Positions 1-8,151 are shown, numbered from the stretch's first letter. The stretch: 23,989 bases of DNA from CAZUQP01 sp964622455 (GCA_964622455.1 CAZUQP010000021.1:1-23989); one strand, 5' to 3'. Translations and numbers: made by a program. Notes: generated from the letters alone by a model not told the origin.

Positions 1-99
1 AAGCACGAAGCTTGCTGTAGTACAGAAAACATAACTTCAGGTCAGGCTATTTCATCAACGAATGACGTAACCCTTACAGCAATGACAAGAGCTGCGTAA
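1..99 (+). CDS. Possible C-terminal end of a gene entering from the left edge
   Basis: The first forward frame is open from base 1 to a TAA at 97-99, giving 32 residues that end in ...TAMTRAA. They are rich in Ser, Thr and Ala and match no family I recognise. The next 30 bases are AT-rich, with no clear hairpin, and lead into the 3' end of the minus-strand gene ending at 129, so the two would be convergent. A 33-codon open run at a window edge can occur by chance, so this is tentative. Confidence 0.3.
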   Translation, partial: KHEACCSTENITSGQAISSTNDVTLTAMTRAA

Positions 100-128
100 C
101 ATAATAATAAATAATAAAACGCTGTAAA

Positions 129-1223
129 TTAGTTATATTGGAGGGGAGGATTAAAGCCGATTTTTGTATTCTCTTGTGCTACTTTATCCACAGGTTTTAG
201 TAAAGAATTTTTTATTAAATTTGACTGATTAATTTTTTTTAAATAGTCTAAATATTCTTTTATTACGTTTTGTATATCGTCAGCCGGTAGTATTTTATTT
301 ACATTTAGTTTTAGGGATTCTTGGCGATCTCTATAAATTTTATGCAATATTTTGACATTTTCTTTGTACGCTCTATCCAATTTTCCAGTTCCTTGAATCA
401 TCGGATATTGTTTTTCATTCAATTTTTGATCAAGAAAATGTGACTTTATTAAATTGTCGTTTTCGGGATAAAGATCATATTGATAAATTTTCAATTCGAC
501 ATTTTTTGGCAGTAATTCCGGATGTTTTGAAAATGCAGCATACAATGCATCGCAGATGGGTTCATTGTCATCATAAAACTCAAATGTAATATTATTTTCT
601 GGAAATTCATTTGCAAAAGAATGGATTTGAGCATATAACAGCGTGATTTTGCTGCTATTAAATAAATCGATGACAGGTAAGTTAATCGCCAAATTATTTA
701 GTGCATCTTTATTTTTTGTAAAATCAGTGAGATCATTTTTTTTATATTCTTCCGTGGCAAATTGATGTTCCGAGCCAAATTTTTTGTTATTCCATATGTC
801 TGCCATGGTTCTTTGGTCTTTTTGAATTTTATCTCCAAGCTTTTCTTCTAAGAACCCTGTAAAATCATCTAAAAATAAAAATGCAGATCCGTTATCGTGT
901 TCTCCGTGCGCAGGAAAATTATTCAATCGATTGAATGCATCATTCCGTAAAGTTTGTCTATTTGAACCGCTAATTAAAATAATTTTATCGATGCTTTTGT
1001 GTTCTGCTTGTTCACTTATTTTTTTGCCATAAGCGCTGTCTTTTAAAAAAGTTTCGAAAATGTTTGAATATCGAGTCAAAAAGGAATGATTTTCTTCTTC
1101 CGGATTTTTAAGGTAATCGCGATAAGTATTAAGAAAATATCTGTTTTTAAGAACAGCTAACCATGCGAAACATTCGTCATAATCATTGCTTTTAATAACG
1201 ATATTTCTTCTTGCTTGACTCAT
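129..1223 (-). CDS. HAD-like tandem paralog, third gene of the operon (effector candidate)
   Basis: Function unknown; 364 residues. It is clearly homologous to the two genes upstream in the same operon. Shared blocks are an N-terminal IVIKSNDYDEC (D14, D16), KIILISGSNRQ, a GSAFLFLDDF segment, KDQRT near the middle, and FEFYDDNEPICDAL followed by a PELLPKNVELKIY stretch. The order D-x-D, then beta strand plus Ser, then Lys, then Asp-Asp resembles motifs I-IV of the haloacid dehalogenase superfamily; this is inference. DYDEC replaces the DYDGC of its siblings, so this copy has drifted most in motif I. There is no signal peptide or membrane segment, so it is probably soluble. The start ATG overlaps the upstream stop (ATGA at 1220-1223) and is preceded by GGAGG, so translation is probably coupled. 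Low GC and tandem duplication suit a secreted effector family, but that is unproven. Confidence 0.8.
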   Translation of the reverse strand: MSQARRNIVIKSNDYDECFAWLAVLKNRYFLNTYRDYLKNPEEENHSFLTRYSNIFETFLKDSAYGKKISEQAEHKSIDKIILISGSNRQTLRNDAFNRLNNFPAHGEHDNGSAFLFLDDFTGFLEEKLGDKIQKDQRTMADIWNNKKFGSEHQFATEEYKKNDLTDFTKNKDALNNLAINLPVIDLFNSSKITLLYAQIHSFANEFPENNITFEFYDDNEPICDALYAAFSKHPELLPKNVELKIYQYDLYPENDNLIKSHFLDQKLNEKQYPMIQGTGKLDRAYKENVKILHKIYRDRQESLKLNVNKILPADDIQNVIKEYLDYLKKINQSNLIKNSLLKPVDKVAQENTKIGFNPPLQYN

Positions 1224-2386
1224 AAAGCCTCCATTTTGTTTGTGTACGATTTGTCTTGTTCAGATGATTCATGTGGTAGTTTATTTGATGGGGAATTCGA
1301 CAATAAAGAATTCGCAATTAAAGCGCTCTCTTGCAGATCTTTGCGATGTTCTTTTTTAAATTTCCTTAAAACAAATCCTATTGTTTCCAACTCTAATATA
1401 TCTTTACCTATATCTGTACCTGTTAATAATGAAAAATCTTGGTAAATCGCATGTAATTTTTTTACATTTTCCTGATAATTTTTATCGATTTTCCCATCAC
1501 CTTTAATGATATGATACCCGTCTTCACTGAGAGGGGTTCCATAAGCATTTTTAAGTACACTCCCTTTTATTATTTTTTCGTTTCCATTTATGTTAGGAGC
1601 AGGGCTGTAGCGGTAAATTTTAAAATCGACATTTTCAGGGAGTAATTCCGGAAACTTCGAAAATGCATAATACAAGGCAAGACATATATCTTTTCGATCA
1701 TCATAAAATTCAAAAAGAATATCATTATCTTTGTGTTCTTTAGCAAAAGAATGCATTTGAGCATATAAAAGGGGAATTTTGCTGTGATTAAAAAATGAAT
1801 CTTTATTTTTTTCTTCGTCTATTTTTTTAAAATCTTCCAAAAAATTATTTAAATTTTTATCATCTTGATTGAATTTTTTTATGTCATAACATTCACAGAA
1901 TTCTTTAACTTGTTCATATTCGCAGCCAAAGTTTTTGCCTTTCCATATATCGCTCAGAGTTCTTTGATCTTTTTCAATTTTATCTCCAAGACGTTTTTTT
2001 AAAAAACTTGCAAAGGTACTTAAAAATAAAAATGCAGATCCATTGTCATGTCCGCCGTGCGATTCACGATTGTGTATTCGATTAAATACATCTGTTTTTA
2101 TATCTTGTCTATTTGAGCTGCTAATTAAAATGATTTTTTCTATGCCGAGATGTTTTGCTTGAGTAGCGATTTTTTTTCCATAATCGCTCTTCTCTAAAAA
2201 TTTTTCTAAAAAGAGCGCACTTATTTTGGCGTTAGCTGGATACTGGCCGATTTCATTGACGAGTTCTTTGTGTAATTCATAAGTTTTTATAAAATCGGTA
2301 TTTAGCAGAATGGCCAGCCAACCAAGACACCCATCATAATCATTGCCTTTAATAACAATCTTTTTTCGTGTTCGCGTCTGAGCCAT
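1220..2386 (-). CDS. HAD-like tandem paralog, second gene of the operon (effector candidate)
   Basis: Function unknown; 388 residues, the longest of three tandem paralogs. Its first 24 residues are almost identical to those of the upstream gene and contain KGNDYDGCLGW (D16, D18). Later blocks are KIILISSSNRQ (Ser 89-91), HDNGSAFLFL, KIEKDQRTLSDIW (K139), LLYAQMHSFAKEH and ILFEFYDDRKDI (D229, D230). In order these fit HAD motifs I (DxDG), II (Ser/Thr), III (Lys) and IV (DD), suggesting a phosphatase or phosphotransferase fold; this comes from motif reading only. The C-terminal 60 residues are polar and not shared with the siblings, ending in an acidic/Ser-rich tail (ESSEQDKS). The gene lies 18 bp after the stop of the 369-residue gene and overlaps the next start by 4 nt. 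GAGAG precedes its ATG. It is probably expressed from the PmrA-like promoter at 3554-3586. Confidence 0.82.
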   Translation of the reverse strand: MAQTRTRKKIVIKGNDYDGCLGWLAILLNTDFIKTYELHKELVNEIGQYPANAKISALFLEKFLEKSDYGKKIATQAKHLGIEKIILISSSNRQDIKTDVFNRIHNRESHGGHDNGSAFLFLSTFASFLKKRLGDKIEKDQRTLSDIWKGKNFGCEYEQVKEFCECYDIKKFNQDDKNLNNFLEDFKKIDEEKNKDSFFNHSKIPLLYAQMHSFAKEHKDNDILFEFYDDRKDICLALYYAFSKFPELLPENVDFKIYRYSPAPNINGNEKIIKGSVLKNAYGTPLSEDGYHIIKGDGKIDKNYQENVKKLHAIYQDFSLLTGTDIGKDILELETIGFVLRKFKKEHRKDLQESALIANSLLSNSPSNKLPHESSEQDKSYTNKMEAL

Positions 2387-2404
2387 TTTTCTCTCGTCTA
2401 TTTT

Positions 2405-3514
2405 TTAATGGGGTTGAAGTGCTAATTTTGTTACTTCTTCATTTTCTGGTTTTTTGTTTTTATTATTATTCACCGTGAAATCTTTTGTTAAAGAATATTG
2501 CTGTAATGAAGTATTTTTTTGGATGACTACTGCTAAGTATTCTTCCAAAATATTTTTTATTTTAGCTTTATCTGCGTGAGGAGACTTTCCCAGGTGTTTC
2601 AAAAAGATGGCATGTAATTCTTTGATATGATCGCTATAGGATTCATCAATACTTCCTGTACCTTTAATCAACGCATAGCAATTTTCATCAAGTGGATTTT
2701 TCTGTATGCGCGATATTAATTCATCAATATCATCATGAAAAAGATCATAATGATAAATTTTAAACTGTACATTTTTAGGAAGTAATTGCGGAAAATTTGA
2801 AAATGCATAATGTAAGGCACCGCATATATTTTCTCGATCATCATAAAACTCGAAAAGAATATCATCATCTTTGTGTTCTTTAGCAAAAGAATGTATTTGA
2901 GCATATAGGAGAGTAATTTTCTCGTTATCGAAAACTAAAGGAGGCTCTTTCGACTCGAGCAGTTTACTGTATTGGTCTTTTAACCCCTGAAGATTTTCGG
3001 TGAAATTACCTGAATCAAGGCCAAGGCGTTTATATTCGGATGCAATATGTTTATATGCTGACCCCAAATCTTTTTTATTCCATATGTCATCGAATGTTCT
3101 CTGGTCTTTTTTTATTTTCTTACTTTTCAACTCTTCTTCTAAAAATTCAGATAAAGTGTCTAAAAATAAAAATGCAGATCCACTATCACCGTCGCCGCCG
3201 GGTTCCAGCATATGTGTAATCCTGGCGAAAAGATCGAGCTCTAAATTTTGTCTGCTTGAGCTGCTGGTTAATATAATCTCTTCTATACTAGGATCGTTGA
3301 ATTGCTCTTTGATTTTTTTTCCGTAACCGCTATTAACCAAGAACGATTTTAAAATTTCGTTGTTGATCTCTTTCGGCAACTTCTGTCCATCGGGACGGAC
3401 TATCTCATGGCGTGTTTGAAAATAGGGACTGGTGAGAAGAGCCACCCAACCAAGACACCCATCATAATCATTGCCTTTAATAACAATCTTTTTTCGTGTT
3501 CGCGCTTGAGCCAT
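2405..3514 (-). CDS. HAD-like tandem paralog, first gene of the operon (effector candidate)
   Basis: Function unknown; 369 residues, and the promoter-proximal member of the tandem family. Motifs in order are KGNDYDGCLGW (D16, D18), EIILTSSSSRQ, GDGDSGSAFLFLDTL, KKDQRTFDDIWNKK, ITLLYAQIHSFAKEH, ILFEFYDDRENICGAL and PQLLPKNVQFKIYHYD, then ALIKGTGSIDESY. The DxDG, Ser, Lys and DD order resembles a HAD core. The C-terminus (KKPENEEVTKLALQPH) has a Glu cluster about 9-12 residues from the end, like the E-block seen in some Legionella Dot/Icm substrates; this is suggestive only. The ATG is preceded by GAGGA at a normal distance. The 187-bp gap to gcvT carries a PmrA-like direct repeat oriented toward this gene. 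There is no signal peptide. It is a confident coding region with low functional certainty. Confidence 0.83.
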   Translation of the reverse strand: MAQARTRKKIVIKGNDYDGCLGWVALLTSPYFQTRHEIVRPDGQKLPKEINNEILKSFLVNSGYGKKIKEQFNDPSIEEIILTSSSSRQNLELDLFARITHMLEPGGDGDSGSAFLFLDTLSEFLEEELKSKKIKKDQRTFDDIWNKKDLGSAYKHIASEYKRLGLDSGNFTENLQGLKDQYSKLLESKEPPLVFDNEKITLLYAQIHSFAKEHKDDDILFEFYDDRENICGALHYAFSNFPQLLPKNVQFKIYHYDLFHDDIDELISRIQKNPLDENCYALIKGTGSIDESYSDHIKELHAIFLKHLGKSPHADKAKIKNILEEYLAVVIQKNTSLQQYSLTKDFTVNNNKNKKPENEEVTKLALQPH

Positions 3515-3553
3515 TCATTCCTCGTTTTGTATCTAGAATATTTTTATAGGGCT

Positions 3554-3586
3554 ATCATAAAGTGGTTACATTAAGTGAATATTAAA
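3554..3586 (-). promoter_or_regulatory. PmrA-like box plus -10 for the triple paralog operon
   Basis: Read on the minus strand, 3586-3570 is TTTAAT-N5-CTTAAT, which differs by one base from the CTTAAT-N5-CTTAAT repeat recognised by PmrA response regulators. The first half also extends to TTTAATATT, close to the cTTAATatT tandem element described for PmrA in Legionella and Coxiella. Exactly 10 nt later comes TATGAT (3559-3554), a good -10 hexamer, with no separate -35, as expected for an OmpR/PhoB-type activator. The distance from the -10 to the ATG is 39 nt. A second AT-rich hexamer, TATAAA, lies at 3548-3543. Confidence 0.6.
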
Positions 3587-3701
3587 AAATGATCAAAAAA
3601 AGAGTTGATTATGGTTTAAATGCTTGTTTTATGCGTTTGATTCCCTTCAGTTTCTAAATCTAAAACGGTATACTTCCAAACCTCTAAGGGAGCAAAACCA
3701 C

Positions 3702-4814
3702 ATGGGCAAGAAAACCCCTTTATACGAGTGTCATTTAAAAGCCTCTGCCAAAATCGTTGATTTTGCCGGTTGGGACATGCCATTGCATTACGGATCACAA
3801 ATCGAAGAGCATCATACGGTCCGGCAGCATGCTGGTGTGTTTGATGTTTCGCACATGACCATTGTCGATCTTCAGGGTCCTGAGGCTGCTTCGTTTTTGC
3901 GTTATCTATTGGCAAACAATGTTGACCGTTTAAAAGAAAGCAGAGCGCTATATACTTGCATGCTGAATGAAAAAGGCGGCGTGATCGATGATTTGATTGT
4001 TTATAAAATCACAGAGGATTCTTATCGTCTGATTGTGAATTCTGCGACGCATGATAAAGATTTGTTATGGCTAAATCATCACGCTAAACAATTTAAAGTC
4101 ACCATCAAAGAACAAACTGACTATGCCATGTTAGCTATTCAAGGTCCTGCTGTTTTTAGCAAAATCCCACTGATTTTTAGCGAAGCACAGCAAGCCTCCG
4201 TCAAAGAGTTAAAACCTTTTTCGGCAGTGGATATCGATGGCTGGTTTATCGCCCGTACCGGTTATACGGGGGAGGAGGGTTTTGAAATTATTCTTCCGGC
4301 AAAAGCGGCGCCCACCTGTTGGCAAACATTATTAGCAGCAGATATTAAACCCTGCGGTCTGGGTGCGCGCGACACGCTGCGTTTAGAAGCCGGTTTAAAT
4401 TTGTATGGCGCTGATATGGATGAAACAGTGACGCCACTCGAATCGAATTTAGCGTGGACAGTTGCCTTTGAACCAAGCACACGAAATTTTATTGGCCGTG
4501 ATGCACTTCTCGCGCAATTACAAAAAGGCGTTTCAGAAAAATTAGTGGGTTTAGTATTAATGGGTCAAGGTGTATTACGTCATCATCAAAAAGTACAAGT
4601 GGAAGGGATAGGGACTGGCGTGATCACCAGCGGAAGTTTTTCACCGACGTTACATAAAGGCATTGCGTTAGCACGCGTGCCGGCTGCCACCCTTGAAGAA
4701 TGTTTAGTTGAAATTCGCGGCAAATATGTGCCAGCACAGGTGATTAAACCGCCTTTTGTGCGTTTTAGCAAACCAACATTTAAAGCATTAAATAAGAACG
4801 GAGCGTTAACATGA
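3702..4814 (+). CDS. gcvT: Aminomethyltransferase, glycine cleavage T protein
   Basis: This is the T protein of the glycine cleavage system. It releases ammonia from the aminomethyl group on lipoyl-GcvH and transfers the carbon to tetrahydrofolate, making 5,10-methylene-THF. The product is 370 residues from MGKKTPLYECH, close to the usual 360-375. Family signatures are FAGWDMPLHYG near residues 21-31, GVFDVSHM at 45-52, NEKGGVIDDLIVY at 89-101 with the folate-binding Asp (D96 or D97), TGYTGEEGFEI and LGARDTLRLEAGL. I chose ATG 3702 because family homology begins there and AGGGAG (3687-3692) sits just upstream; the longer frame from 3624 adds 26 residues unlike the family. It overlaps gcvH by 4 nt (ATGA), so the gcv genes form one operon. 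No glycine riboswitch is evident upstream. Confidence 0.97.
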   Translation: MGKKTPLYECHLKASAKIVDFAGWDMPLHYGSQIEEHHTVRQHAGVFDVSHMTIVDLQGPEAASFLRYLLANNVDRLKESRALYTCMLNEKGGVIDDLIVYKITEDSYRLIVNSATHDKDLLWLNHHAKQFKVTIKEQTDYAMLAIQGPAVFSKIPLIFSEAQQASVKELKPFSAVDIDGWFIARTGYTGEEGFEIILPAKAAPTCWQTLLAADIKPCGLGARDTLRLEAGLNLYGADMDETVTPLESNLAWTVAFEPSTRNFIGRDALLAQLQKGVSEKLVGLVLMGQGVLRHHQKVQVEGIGTGVITSGSFSPTLHKGIALARVPAATLEECLVEIRGKYVPAQVIKPPFVRFSKPTFKALNKNGALT

Positions 4815-5200
4815 ATAGTGTGCCAAAAGCATTAAAATATTCTAAAACACACGAGTGGATCCGTAAGGACGATGATGTCATGACTGTAGGCATTACCGAT
4901 CATGCGCAATGTATGTTAGGAGATTTAGTTTATATCGAATTACCTGAACTTGAATTGAGTTTAGAAACAGGGCAAGAATGCGCGGTGGTCGAATCTGTGA
5001 AAGCCGCTGCGGATATTTACTCGCCTATTTCAGGTGAAATTGTCGAAATCAATGAAGCATTACTCGATAATCCGCAATTAATCAATGAAGATCCTTACGG
5101 AAAAGGATGGTTGTTTCGCATTCGTCCGTTTGAAAATGAAGCGCGTGATTTATTGACGGCTGATCAATATTCAAAACAAATTACATCAGAAGCGCATTAA
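4811..5200 (+). CDS. gcvH: Glycine cleavage system H protein
   Basis: This is the lipoyl carrier of the glycine cleavage system. It shuttles the aminomethyl intermediate between the P, T and L proteins. The product is 129 residues, the normal length. It begins with KYSKTHEWI, typical of GcvH, and carries the lipoylation site ESVKAAADIYSP with Lys64 as the predicted lipoyl lysine. The C-terminal half has NEDPYGKGWLFRI, a family signature. Its start overlaps the gcvT stop, implying translational coupling and a matched supply of T and H proteins. No lipoyl ligase or synthase gene lies in the window, and neither does the L protein (dihydrolipoamide dehydrogenase), which is commonly shared with other complexes. 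Confidence 0.97.
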   Translation: MNSVPKALKYSKTHEWIRKDDDVMTVGITDHAQCMLGDLVYIELPELELSLETGQECAVVESVKAAADIYSPISGEIVEINEALLDNPQLINEDPYGKGWLFRIRPFENEARDLLTADQYSKQITSEAH

Positions 5201-5221
5201 CTTAATGGATGAGGTATCACT

Positions 5222-6625
5222 ATGCCATTTATTCCGCATACTGAAGATGATGTGAAAGAAATGTTAGCGTCGATCGGCGCTCGCAACATAGATGAATTGT
5301 TTGATGAAATTCCTGAGGCCCTACGCATCAAAGAATTGCCGACCCTTCCTCCTCAATTAACCGAAATGGAATTATCGCGTTTAATGCGCGAACGTGCTGC
5401 AAAAGATGCAGGCGGATTATGTTTTATTGGTGCGGGTGCTTATGAACACCATATTCCTGCTGCAGTTTGGGACATTGTGGGCCGCGGTGAATTTATGACG
5501 GCTTATACACCGTATCAAGCAGAAGCAAGCCAGGGAACATTGCAAGTTTTATATGAATACCAAACGATGATGGCGAGTTTGATGGCATTGGATGTATCGA
5601 ATGCTTCTCTTTATGAAGGCGGCTCTGCATTAGCTGAAGCAATTTTGATGGCAGTCAGGGTGCATCGAAAAAATCATTCACACCGTATTTTGTTGCCGCA
5701 AACAGTTCATCCTTATTATCGTGAAGTCGTTGAAACAATTGTAAGCCAACAAGATATTGATATTGTTGAAGTGCCTTATGATCCTGCCACGGGACGCGTT
5801 TCTCTCGAAGAATTAGAAAATTTAACCAAAAATGATTTAACAGCACTTGTCATTCCGCAGCCGAATTTTTTTGGCGTGCTTGAAGATGTTGATATGTTGA
5901 CGGATTGGGCGCATGCGCATCATGCGATTAGTGTGGCACTTGTCAATCCATTGGCGATGGCATTATTAAAACCACCAGGTCAATGGGGCAAAAATGGAGT
6001 TGATATTGCTTGCGGCGAAGGACAATCACTCGGTGTGCCACTTGCATCAGGCGGCCCTTATTACGGATTTATTTGTTGTAAAGAAAATTATGTGCGTCAA
6101 CTTCCCGGCAGGATTGTTGGCCGCACGGTAGATCAACGCGGGAAACAAGGATTTGTTTTAACTTTGCAAGCGCGCGAACAACATATTCGCCGTGCGAAAG
6201 CGACTTCTAACATTTGCACCAATCAGGGGTTGCTTGTGACGGCAAGCACTATTTATATGAGTTTATTGGGCCCTGTTGGATTGCATCATACCGCCATGGC
6301 ATCGCATCAAAATTTATATAAATTACGCGAAAAATTGTCTGCGATTGAGGGCGTGCGAATCATGTTTCAAGCCCCAATGTTTCATGAAATCGTGGTGCAA
6401 CTCAATCGTCCGGTGGATACGGTGTTGGCAGAATTAGCAAAACATCATATTCAAGCCGGATTTAATCTTAAAAAAACCTATCCAGAATTGGGCGAGTGTT
6501 TATTGATTTGTACGACTGAAACTAAAACCGAACAAGAATTAAATTTATTGGCAGATAAATTGAAAGAAGCATTAATAGTCAATGCTAACACATCTAATAA
6601 TCGGGATGCTGTGCCTCTAAAATAA
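5222..6625 (+). CDS. gcvPA: Glycine dehydrogenase (decarboxylating) subunit 1
   Basis: This is the alpha subunit of the two-subunit P protein, which decarboxylates glycine together with GcvPB and loads the aminomethyl group on GcvH. The product is 467 residues, as expected for the separate N-terminal half. Signatures are FIPHTEDDVKEML at the start, FIGAGAYEHHIPAAV, TPYQAEASQGTLQ, SLYEGGSALAEA, PQPNFFGVLED and GRIVGRTVDQRGKQGF. It starts 21 bp after the gcvH stop with AGG upstream and ends 15 bp before gcvPB. The split form is known in Legionella, Coxiella and Gram-positive bacteria, whereas E. coli has one fused GcvP, so the break between the genes is natural and not a frameshift. Confidence 0.97.
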   Translation: MPFIPHTEDDVKEMLASIGARNIDELFDEIPEALRIKELPTLPPQLTEMELSRLMRERAAKDAGGLCFIGAGAYEHHIPAAVWDIVGRGEFMTAYTPYQAEASQGTLQVLYEYQTMMASLMALDVSNASLYEGGSALAEAILMAVRVHRKNHSHRILLPQTVHPYYREVVETIVSQQDIDIVEVPYDPATGRVSLEELENLTKNDLTALVIPQPNFFGVLEDVDMLTDWAHAHHAISVALVNPLAMALLKPPGQWGKNGVDIACGEGQSLGVPLASGGPYYGFICCKENYVRQLPGRIVGRTVDQRGKQGFVLTLQAREQHIRRAKATSNICTNQGLLVTASTIYMSLLGPVGLHHTAMASHQNLYKLREKLSAIEGVRIMFQAPMFHEIVVQLNRPVDTVLAELAKHHIQAGFNLKKTYPELGECLLICTTETKTEQELNLLADKLKEALIVNANTSNNRDAVPLK

Positions 6626-6640
6626 GGGAGAATAGAGTCG

Positions 6641-8098
6641 ATGTCAGAATTAATTTTTGAATTATCCAAAAAAGGCCGCGCGGCCCGCGCCCAAATTCCA
6701 CATCGTAAAAGTGGCGAACTTCATATTCCCAATGAATTCTTACGTAAAGATGCGCTCATGTTACCAGAAGTATCTGAATTGCAAGCGGTACGGCATTTTA
6801 CCCGATTATCACGCAGAAATTTTTCGATTGATACGCAATTTTATCCACTTGGTTCTTGCACGATGAAATATAATCCGCGCGGCGCACATCGTTTAGCGAT
6901 GTTAGAGGGATTTTTGAATCGCCATCCTTTATCACTTGATATGGATAGTCAAGGATATTTGGCTTCAGCCTATGAACTACAAGAAATTTTAAAAGCAGTG
7001 ACGGGCATGAAAGGTGTTTCATTGACACCGATGGCGGGTGCACAAGGTGAATTTGCAGGTGTTGCTATGATCCGCGCTTATCATCACGCGCGCGATGATT
7101 TGGCGCGTGTTGAATGTTTAGTGCCTGATGCAGCACATGGAACTAATCCTGCAACCGCTGCGCAATGCGGTTTTAAAGTACGTGAAATTCCAACAGATGC
7201 CGATGGAAATGTTAACATTGATGCATTACGCGCAGTGGTTGGGCCGCAAACCGCATGCATCATGTTGACGAACCCATCGACTTTAGGTGTGTTTGAACAA
7301 AAAATTCAAGAGATTGCTAAAATCATGCATCAAGCCGGCGGATTGCTTTATTATGATGGTGCGAATTTAAATGCTATTTTAGGTAAAGTTCGTCCGGGTG
7401 ATATGGGTTTTGATGTGATGCACATCAATTTACATAAAACATTTGCGACACCGCATGGCGGCGGTGGCCCTGGCGGCGGCCCCGTTGCTGTGAGTGAGCG
7501 GTTAGTGCCTTTTTTACCAACACCTATTGTTGCAAAGTCAGGCGAAAAATATCATTGGCTGACGGATGCGGATTTTCCGCAAACGATTGGGCGTTTATCG
7601 ACGTTTATGGGTAATGCAGGCATTATTTTGCGTGCCTATATGTATGCGCGTTTGCTCGGTAAAGCAGGCATGTTACGCGTAGCAGAATATGCAACATTAA
7701 ATGCAAATTATTTGTTGGCGCGTTTGAAGCAAGCAGGTTTTACGCCGGCGTACCCTACTCGACGTGCCAGTCATGAGTTTATTATTACTTTAAAAAAAGA
7801 AGCAAAAGAATTATCGATTACGGCATTAGATGTTGCTAAACGTTTGCTGGATTATGATTTTCATGCGCCTACGATGTATTTTCCATTATTGGTGCCAGAA
7901 TGTTTATTGATTGAGCCCACAGAAACAGAAAGCAAAGAAGTGTTAGATGCATTTGCGGATGCTTTAATTCAAATTTTACATGAAGCAAAAACCAATCCAG
8001 AATTATTAAAAGAGGCACCGCATAATTTACCGGTGCGCCGTTTGGATGAAGTGAAAGCCGCAAGAGAATTGGATGTAGTGTTTCGAGAAAAAAGTTAA
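6641..8098 (+). CDS. gcvPB: Glycine dehydrogenase (decarboxylating) subunit 2
   Basis: This is the beta subunit of the two-part P protein and carries the pyridoxal-phosphate site. The product is 485 residues. Key motifs are FYPLGSCTMKYNPR near 67-80, LTPMAGAQGEFAG at 128-140, PDAAHGTNPATAA at 162-173, LLYYDGANLNAILG, and the PLP-lysine motif INLHKTFATPHGGGGPG with Lys266. The C-terminal part has HEFIITL and MYFPLLVPECLLIEPTETE, also typical. AGGGAG precedes the ATG, and the spacing from gcvPA is 15 bp, so it is the last gene of a gcvTHPAPB operon. An inverted repeat lies just after the stop (8111-8144). The whole operon is coherent, so the cell can presumably use glycine as a one-carbon source. 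Confidence 0.97.
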   Translation: MSELIFELSKKGRAARAQIPHRKSGELHIPNEFLRKDALMLPEVSELQAVRHFTRLSRRNFSIDTQFYPLGSCTMKYNPRGAHRLAMLEGFLNRHPLSLDMDSQGYLASAYELQEILKAVTGMKGVSLTPMAGAQGEFAGVAMIRAYHHARDDLARVECLVPDAAHGTNPATAAQCGFKVREIPTDADGNVNIDALRAVVGPQTACIMLTNPSTLGVFEQKIQEIAKIMHQAGGLLYYDGANLNAILGKVRPGDMGFDVMHINLHKTFATPHGGGGPGGGPVAVSERLVPFLPTPIVAKSGEKYHWLTDADFPQTIGRLSTFMGNAGIILRAYMYARLLGKAGMLRVAEYATLNANYLLARLKQAGFTPAYPTRRASHEFIITLKKEAKELSITALDVAKRLLDYDFHAPTMYFPLLVPECLLIEPTETESKEVLDAFADALIQILHEAKTNPELLKEAPHNLPVRRLDEVKAARELDVVFREKS

Positions 8099-8110
8099 AT
8101 GTATCAATGA

Positions 8111-8144
8111 GGGTGGATTGGGCGTCTTTTGCCGTAATCCACCC
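8111..8144. terminator. Inverted repeat between convergent gcvPB and dapB
   Basis: GGGTGGATT at 8111-8119 pairs perfectly with AATCCACCC at 8136-8144. A further GGC/GCC pair (8121-8123 with 8131-8133) lies inside, leaving a small loop. It sits between the stops of two convergent genes, so it may end transcription from both sides. No run of T follows directly on either strand, so a classical intrinsic terminator is not fully supported. Confidence 0.45.
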
Positions 8145-8151
8145 AATCAAC

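Noticed and set aside
1215..1445. 76-codon plus-strand frame inside the paralog operon
   Set aside because: It is opposite to a conserved paralog, has no ribosome site of note, and its Ser/Cys-rich composition is what an antisense reading of this region gives.
3624..3701. Upstream in-frame ATG giving gcvT 26 extra residues
   Set aside because: The added residues do not look like GcvT, and AGGGAG correctly precedes the ATG at 3702 where family homology begins.
3515..3701. Glycine riboswitch in front of the gcv operon
   Set aside because: The gap is short and AT-rich and shows none of the paired GC-rich aptamer helices expected of a glycine riboswitch. No convincing -35/-10 pair for gcvT could be fixed by eye either.
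5222..8098. gcvP broken by a frameshift into two parts
   Set aside because: Both frames have their own starts and ribosome sites and natural ends, and the two-subunit P protein is a known normal form.
7869..8150. 93-codon open frame antisense to the end of gcvPB
   Set aside because: It lies within a well-supported gene on the other strand, has no recognisable features and fits a shadow frame. The same applies to the other antisense frames inside gcvT, gcvPA, ptsP, lgt and the FAH gene.
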